From: Pycnococcus provasolii
Lineage: Eukaryota; Chlorophyta; Pseudoscourfieldiophyceae; Pseudoscourfieldiales
Reading direction: 5' to 3'
DNA length: 64,000 bases
Assembly (NCBI GenBank): GCA_049487715.1
Contig: CP150583.1
Span: 124,001 to 188,000 of the forward strand
Shown: positions 59,479 through 64,000 of the stretch, in pieces
Layout: every line of letters starts with the position of its first letter
Position numbering within the stretch: position 1 is the first letter of the stretch
Notes under the pieces: model-generated
What the model saw: the letters and a program-made list of their open reading frames with translations, nothing else
What the model was told of the DNA's origin: nothing
Database searches by the model: none
Made by a program: the position numbers and the translations under genes

Positions 59479-60882
59479 TTAGTTCACGTACTGCGCGATC
59501 TCGTGCAGACGGCGCACCACCTTGCACGAAGCCTCGATCATGCCGACGTCCTCGTACGCGATGCGGTGCTTGTCGCACATCGCCTTCACGTACTTCTCCG
59601 CCTTACCGAGCGAGTGGCGCGGCATGTTGGGGAAGAGATGGTGCTCGATCTGCCTGTTCAGGCCGCCAGTGAACCAGTCGTTGAACGCGGTGCTGTGGAT
59701 GTTGCGCGTCGTCAGCATCTGGTTGGTGAAGAAATCCTTCTTGAGATCTTCGTCGAGGTGCACAGACATGCCATTGTGGCTCTGGATGAACACGTATCCG
59801 AGGAACAAGCCACCGACGCACTGCGCGGCGACGTAGTAGAAGAGGCCCTGCGTGAAGGTACAGTTGGCGGCAATTGCACCGACAAGCCACGAGTAGTGCA
59901 GCACCATTCCAACCACCTCCTCGCGCGTCGCCTTGACATTCTTTGCGAATGCCGGGTCCGTGCCCTTCACCATGCTGACGACCTGGAGCAGGGACATGAG
60001 CGACCATGACATGCGAGCGAAGAGCAGGATGGGGCCAACGAGGTAGTGCTGGTAGCGCATGAGCACCTTGTTCATGGTCGGGTACACCTTAACGGTCGCC
60101 TCGAGCTGCTCGCGGGACCACGCGAGCATGGGAAGCGTGTCGATGTCGGGGTCAACGGGCATGAACTCGTCGTCAAGCAGGTTGGTGGATGCGTGGTGCG
60201 TGTTGTGCTTGTCCTTCCACCAGCCGACGCTGAAGCCTTGCATGACGTTTCCCCAAAGGAGACCCATGATCCGGTTGCGTCGACGGTTCGTGTGAACCTG
60301 GTTGTGGCAGTAGTCGTGCGCGAGCCAGCCACTCTGCTGCCAGAAGAGCCCGAGCAAGCACGCCGACGCGAACAACTTCGCGTAGCTTCCGTGGCTGGTG
60401 AACAGCAGCGCCATGCTTGAAGCGAGCAGAGCAAGCTGCGTGGTATTTTTGTACGCGTAGTACGCGAAGCTCGTCTGGAAGAGCCCGTCTCGCCTCATGG
60501 CGTCGTGCATGTCGCGAAAGTCGCTCAGTATGGCTGGCACCTTGTACGTGGCGTCGTCGACGCGCCCGACGGCGTACGCCGGCAAGATGTTGTACGTCGA
60601 TCGTGCGTGCATGACGCTGAACACCTCGGTCGCGTCCATGCCCGCCCACGTGAGTATGACGCGTCCTCCCGGGTGTTTTTTGGAGAACTCCGTGACGTCG
60701 TACGCGACGTGATCGACGACGATCCACGCGTCCGTGGGCGAGTCGTGTTTTTCCACCTCCTTCATGCCAACGAGCGGGAGCTTGCTGTTCGTCTTCTTCT
60801 CTAGCGCGGGTAGGTCCTCGCTGGATGAGAAGGATCCGTCCACGGGCGCGGGCGCTGCGGTTCTTGATCTCCCCGCGGCCAT
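59479..60882 (-). CDS. front-end fatty-acid desaturase with N-terminal cytochrome b5
   Basis: 467 residues. The cytochrome b5 domain (about 45-105) carries HPGG (KKHPGGRVILTWAG), then come the desaturase His boxes HDYCHNQ (box 1), HNTHHASTN (box 2) and QIEHHLFPNM (box 3, with Gln replacing the first His), which together define front-end (Delta4/5/6/8) desaturases. Hydrophobic blocks include LLASSMALLFTSHG, ASACLLGLFWQQSGWL and the GPILLFARMSWSLMSLL region. Such enzymes introduce double bases toward the carboxyl end of C18-C22 acyl chains for long-chain polyunsaturated fatty acids. Prasinophytes have a Delta6 acyl-CoA form, but regiospecificity cannot be read here. The ATG at 60882 fits family length. 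Confidence 0.92.
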   Translation of the reverse strand: MAAGRSRTAAPAPVDGSFSSSEDLPALEKKTNSKLPLVGMKEVEKHDSPTDAWIVVDHVAYDVTEFSKKHPGGRVILTWAGMDATEVFSVMHARSTYNILPAYAVGRVDDATYKVPAILSDFRDMHDAMRRDGLFQTSFAYYAYKNTTQLALLASSMALLFTSHGSYAKLFASACLLGLFWQQSGWLAHDYCHNQVHTNRRRNRIMGLLWGNVMQGFSVGWWKDKHNTHHASTNLLDDEFMPVDPDIDTLPMLAWSREQLEATVKVYPTMNKVLMRYQHYLVGPILLFARMSWSLMSLLQVVSMVKGTDPAFAKNVKATREEVVGMVLHYSWLVGAIAANCTFTQGLFYYVAAQCVGGLFLGYVFIQSHNGMSVHLDEDLKKDFFTNQMLTTRNIHSTAFNDWFTGGLNRQIEHHLFPNMPRHSLGKAEKYVKAMCDKHRIAYEDVGMIEASCKVVRRLHEIAQYVN

Positions 60883-61362
60883 GTTGTGTTAGCTGATAGA
60901 GTGCTTGCTTCTGGCGTTGGTGACGTCGATGTTTGTTTTGCGGGGAGGGCGAACGGCCGAGGGAGGGAGGGTTGTAGGGTAGGGGACCCGCCGACCACCT
61001 GGGAGGGAGGTTGAATGTCGTGGGGCGAATCAGATGCAGGGGCCTTGGTTTCCCCTTTCCCACACACGCAAACGGACAGATACAGTACCGGGTACAAACA
61101 TGCTGTGCGAGTCCTCTCTTCTTTGCGCTTTTTTTTTTTCTCCTCTCTTCTCTTCCGGGCCGCACATCCTTCTTTGATTCTTTCAACCTTTCCTAACCCC
61201 AGTCGGGGGTTATTCGGGGTTGCCTCTTCTCTAATCACGGGGAGAGAAAAATCTTCCGCCTTTTGATTTCAGATTCTCGCTCTGTCCTCTTTCCCCCCTT
61301 TCCCCTGGCACCTGGACCAAAAGTCCAAAACTATCGTAGCACTTCCACACACGCAAATAATA
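60883..61362. other. divergent promoter region
   Basis: 480 bp between the divergent desaturase and the MTHFR-like gene. It has pyrimidine-rich runs (61127-61160, 61285-61310) and A-rich clusters. No gene. Confidence 0.5.
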
Positions 61363-62298
61363 ATGTCAGCCATCAAACACATCTCTCACGCCACGAGACC
61401 GCTCAGGCCGAAACGAACCTTCGAGGTGCCGTTCAGAGCGAACGCAGACAACCTCAAAAGACTTATTGCAGGGGCACGGGCTGGAGACGAGCATGAGCCA
61501 TATTTTCAAGCTTCGGTGCACACGGACTTGCCTGAGAGACACAGGGCTCCGCCCATCGGAAGCAGCGTCGTGCAGTCGTCGGGATCTTACATGGCGTCTG
61601 TGCACGCCGTCGCGGCGTGCAGGTGGGGTGGATACAACGGATTCAGGGGAAGTGCGACCATGCCAGGCGGTGACCTCGAGCACAGGTTAAACGACACGGC
61701 GACGACGCACGGCGCGGCGGCGTGGCTATGCGTGAGCGGCGACCAGACGCTGTGGAAAAACCCAAACCCAAGACGACCGAGTATCGAAACGCTCCTCGAG
61801 CTTGCTTCTGAGGTGCGTTCTAGTCTGCAGAATCCTCCGGACGTTTGGGTGGCGTACAACCCACTTTTGCACGACGCAACGACAGAGGCGAGACGTCTGG
61901 CGCTCAAGGCTTCGCTTGGCGCCAGCGTGGCGGTCACGCAGCCTCCGAGTCTTCTTCCGGATCGTGCGAGGGCGGCATACGACACCCTCGACGACGTGGG
62001 CCTTGCATTGCCGAAGCTCGTCGGCATTGCAGCTCCCAATTCCTCCGCGCGCTTCGCGAAGTGGCTTGAGCTGTGCAACGTCGACGTGCGCCGCGACGAC
62101 GTCGCGTCGAAGGCGCTGAAGGCGTGGATCGACGCGGAGAAGCTGGGCGACGCGGCTTTCCGCGAGTTTCGCGTCCATTTCGTGAGCGAGGCGATGCGCG
62201 ACGCACTCCAATCCGTCCCAGGCGCCATTGGCGTTCACGTCATGCCATGGAACGACGACGGCATCGATACCGTGGTTGCCGCTCTCGACGACTTGTGA
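61363..62298 (+). CDS. methylenetetrahydrofolate-reductase-like TIM-barrel protein
   Basis: 311 residues from ATG at 61363. The central motif AAWLCVSGDQTLWKNP resembles the 'nvL.LtGD' region of MTHFR-type FAD-dependent barrels, and the C-terminal part (DVWVAYNPLLHDATTEARRLALKASLGASVAVTQPP, then LPKLVGIAAPNSSARFAKWLE) follows the family's conserved order, in which a Gln-Pro motif precedes a PVxVGI-like strand. The N-terminal half (first 60 residues) is basic and could be a targeting region. Family members reduce methylene-THF or serve as uncharacterised flavin proteins in archaea and plants. The folate role is unproven, and catalytic residues could not be checked without alignment. Confidence 0.45.
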   Translation: MSAIKHISHATRPLRPKRTFEVPFRANADNLKRLIAGARAGDEHEPYFQASVHTDLPERHRAPPIGSSVVQSSGSYMASVHAVAACRWGGYNGFRGSATMPGGDLEHRLNDTATTHGAAAWLCVSGDQTLWKNPNPRRPSIETLLELASEVRSSLQNPPDVWVAYNPLLHDATTEARRLALKASLGASVAVTQPPSLLPDRARAAYDTLDDVGLALPKLVGIAAPNSSARFAKWLELCNVDVRRDDVASKALKAWIDAEKLGDAAFREFRVHFVSEAMRDALQSVPGAIGVHVMPWNDDGIDTVVAALDDL

Positions 62299-62727
62299 AA
62301 AAGGATCAAATAAGCAACATTTTGTAATATCTATGTAATTAAGAAGTCAACCAGGCGCTCGACAAAAGAAAGGAAAATGATGAAGAACAACTTTTTCCTA
62401 TCAATCCCGAGCCAGCTGATACATCCCTTTTTCTTTTTCGAGATTTTTCGTGCGTTGTGTCGGTGCATTCAGCTTAGTGGATTGGCGCACTTCCTTCCTA
62501 ACGAAGGACGGGGAACACTGCGTGGAGCTCTCTTGGGATGGACGCACACCGACAAGTTTGCGGATATCAGATTTTTTTAAGTCGCGCCATTTTCTCTCCT
62601 CCCGTGAGCAGACGCGCGCATGCGTGGCACGACGTGCAAAAAAAGGGTTGGGGGTTTGCTAATTTGCTTCCCCGGAATTCAAGGTCCCTTCTCCTTCTCC
62701 CGGTCGTCGTCGTCCAAAGTCGTCGCG
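62299..62727. other. intergenic region
   Basis: AT-richer stretch with T-rich runs near 62427-62450 and 62573-62580. It contains the DCP2 5' region; no gene is recognised. Confidence 0.5.
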
Positions 62728-63810
62728 ATGGGCAAGAAGGCGAAGTCCAATGCCGCGCCTGCGAAGGAGCGGCAGGTGCAGGCCCCTCCGTCCGTCGAAC
62801 TCCTAGAGGATATAGTCATACGCTTCATACTCAACGCGCCGGACGAGGAGAAGGCGGCGTGGCAGAGACTGCTCTTCCTCGTGGAGCAGGCGCACTGGTT
62901 CTACGAAGACTACTACGCGGCGAACAACCCGGAGTCGCTGCTCTCGTACAATCTCAGGGACTTCGTCGCGCTCGTGTTTACGTCAGTCACCCTGCTCCAG
63001 CCGTACACAGCATTCCTCGACCCCATCTACAAGACGTTCGTGGGCTACAAGCAGAGCGTTCCCGTGTGCGGCTGCATCATTCTCAACAGCACGCTCACGC
63101 ACGTGCTGCTCGTCAAGGGTTGGAAGAGCCAGTCGCCGTGGGGGTTTCCCAAGGGAAAAATCAACAGGAACGAGGAGCCGAGCGCGTGCGCCGCACGTGA
63201 GGTATGGGAAGAGACTGGCTTCGACGTCACGCCATACATCGAGGAGGAAAGCAGCCTGGAGTTTACGTTCCGGCAGAAGAACGAGCAGCTGTTCATCATC
63301 ACGGGCATCGACGAGAGAACAGCCATGTTCCAGCCGCAGGCGAACAAGGAGATCAGCGCAATCGAGTGGTATCCTGTCGCGTCGTTGCCAGACGCCGGCG
63401 CAGCAGGCGAGAAAGACTCGGCACACAGCTTCGGCGCGATGAAAAGCACGGGAAAGGATGGGAGCAAGTTCTACATGGTGTGGCCTTTCGTCAAGCGACT
63501 ACGCAAGTGGATCAAGCAGAGGAAGCGCGGCGGCGGCAGCGGCGGTGTGGCATCAGGGAAGGAGGAGGAGGAGGAGGAAGAGGAGGAGGAAGAGGAGGAG
63601 AGGAGTCAGCAGCAGCAACAGCACGACCTGCTTCCCAGCGGGTTATTTGGAGATGTTGTGTCAGCACAGCCGACCGACCCACAGTCAGCAGTTGAGATGC
63701 TTCGCGGCTTTCGTCTCGACGTGAACGCGGTCATGAGTGTGTTTGACCGTGCCATATCGTCGAAACCGCTGAAACTTGCACGCCAAGGCGCGAGGCGAAG
63801 AAAACAATAG
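62728..63810 (+). CDS. DCP2: mRNA decapping enzyme 2 (DCP2)
   Basis: 360 residues from the ATG at 62728. It removes the 5' cap from deadenylated mRNA in cytoplasmic P-bodies. The N-terminal all-helical DCP2 domain (VELLEDIVIRFILNAPDEEK...EQAHWFYEDYY) is followed by the Nudix fold with Box A (PVCGCIILN...VLLVKGWKSQSPWGFPKGK) and the Nudix box G(K)INRNEEPSACAAREVWEETGFD, holding the catalytic EExGE-type glutamates (here EVWEETG). Box B continues into the conserved W-rich end (FYMVWPFVKRLRKWI). The tail is disordered and acidic (poly-Glu from GAG repeats at 63555-63600), then ends in a helical VEMLRGFRLDVNAVMSVF. Length and order are typical. Confidence 0.95.
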   Translation: MGKKAKSNAAPAKERQVQAPPSVELLEDIVIRFILNAPDEEKAAWQRLLFLVEQAHWFYEDYYAANNPESLLSYNLRDFVALVFTSVTLLQPYTAFLDPIYKTFVGYKQSVPVCGCIILNSTLTHVLLVKGWKSQSPWGFPKGKINRNEEPSACAAREVWEETGFDVTPYIEEESSLEFTFRQKNEQLFIITGIDERTAMFQPQANKEISAIEWYPVASLPDAGAAGEKDSAHSFGAMKSTGKDGSKFYMVWPFVKRLRKWIKQRKRGGGSGGVASGKEEEEEEEEEEEEERSQQQQQHDLLPSGLFGDVVSAQPTDPQSAVEMLRGFRLDVNAVMSVFDRAISSKPLKLARQGARRRKQ

Positions 63811-64000
63811 AATAAGAATAAGTGTGTGTGTGTGTGTACTCTTGTACTGTGTATGTTATTGCCAAGATATGATGTTCTTTCTTTCGACGAAAACAAAAGC
63901 GAAGAGGTTTTTTTTACAAAGGTCCTCACTTTTTGTTGTCACGACAAGCTGCTCTAGCGGTAACGTTTCAGAGACATCTTCTGGTTCCTCTTCCACGTCG
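63811..64000. other. 3' flank, (TG)n microsatellite
   Basis: A (GT)n run at about 63821-63836 follows the DCP2 stop; nothing else is recognised up to the window end. Confidence 0.5.

Overview
This window is nuclear DNA from a eukaryotic microalga, most likely a green (prasinophyte-like) picoalga. The main evidence is a nuclear gene for plastid ribosomal protein uS15 with a transit peptide, a pheophorbide a oxygenase-type Rieske enzyme with a transit peptide split by an intron, a front-end fatty-acid desaturase, a giant secreted protein with Volvocales-style poly-proline linkers, and eukaryotic core genes (RPL26, PP2A B55, DCP2, adenylate kinase, MAK21). Genes are GC-rich, densely packed on both strands and mostly intronless. 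The introns I can place have GT-AG ends and measure 308, 98 and 91 nt, plus one candidate of only 23 nt. The genus cannot be fixed from the sequence alone.

Layout. 1-5 kb: partial C2H2 zinc-finger gene, alpha/beta hydrolase, a minisatellite array, and a double FkbM-type methyltransferase. 6-14 kb: XK-related (scramblase-type) membrane protein, a coiled-coil protein resembling outer-dynein-arm docking subunits, a 604-bp TIR element, an interstitial TTAGGG tract and two unknown small proteins. 16-27 kb: a roughly 3,430-residue secreted LamG/TIG/filamin/Kelch protein. 28-34 kb: RPL26, a membrane protein of unknown function, PP2A B55 and a small unknown protein. 35-41.6 kb: a second TIR element, an MFS transporter, a single-pass coiled-coil protein, a uridine-kinase-like P-loop kinase and adenylate kinase. 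42-51 kb: a TSNAXIP1-like coiled-coil protein, an unknown protein, UDP-galactopyranose mutase, an RNase D-like exonuclease and the PAO-like Rieske oxygenase. 51-64 kb: MAK21/NOC1, plastid uS15, a long coiled-coil protein, the desaturase, an MTHFR-like TIM-barrel protein and DCP2.

Themes. Several genes serve the plastid or lipids (PAO, uS15, desaturase, possibly the hydrolase and exonuclease), the cell surface (giant LamG protein, UDP-galactopyranose mutase, FkbM methyltransferases) and the flagellum or cytoskeleton (docking-complex-like and TSNAXIP1-like coiled coils). Several reading frames are offset by exactly one or two nucleotides. One offset (FkbM gene) is repaired by removing a perfect-looking 23-nt GT-AG segment. 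Others (MAK21, the 13.7-14.2 kb gene, B55 N-terminus) look more like single-base assembly errors or real lesions. Telomere-type TTAGGG tracts occur at several internal places.

No tRNA, rRNA or CRISPR was recognised. Most start codons were re-set to the first ATG, and these choices are stated per gene.
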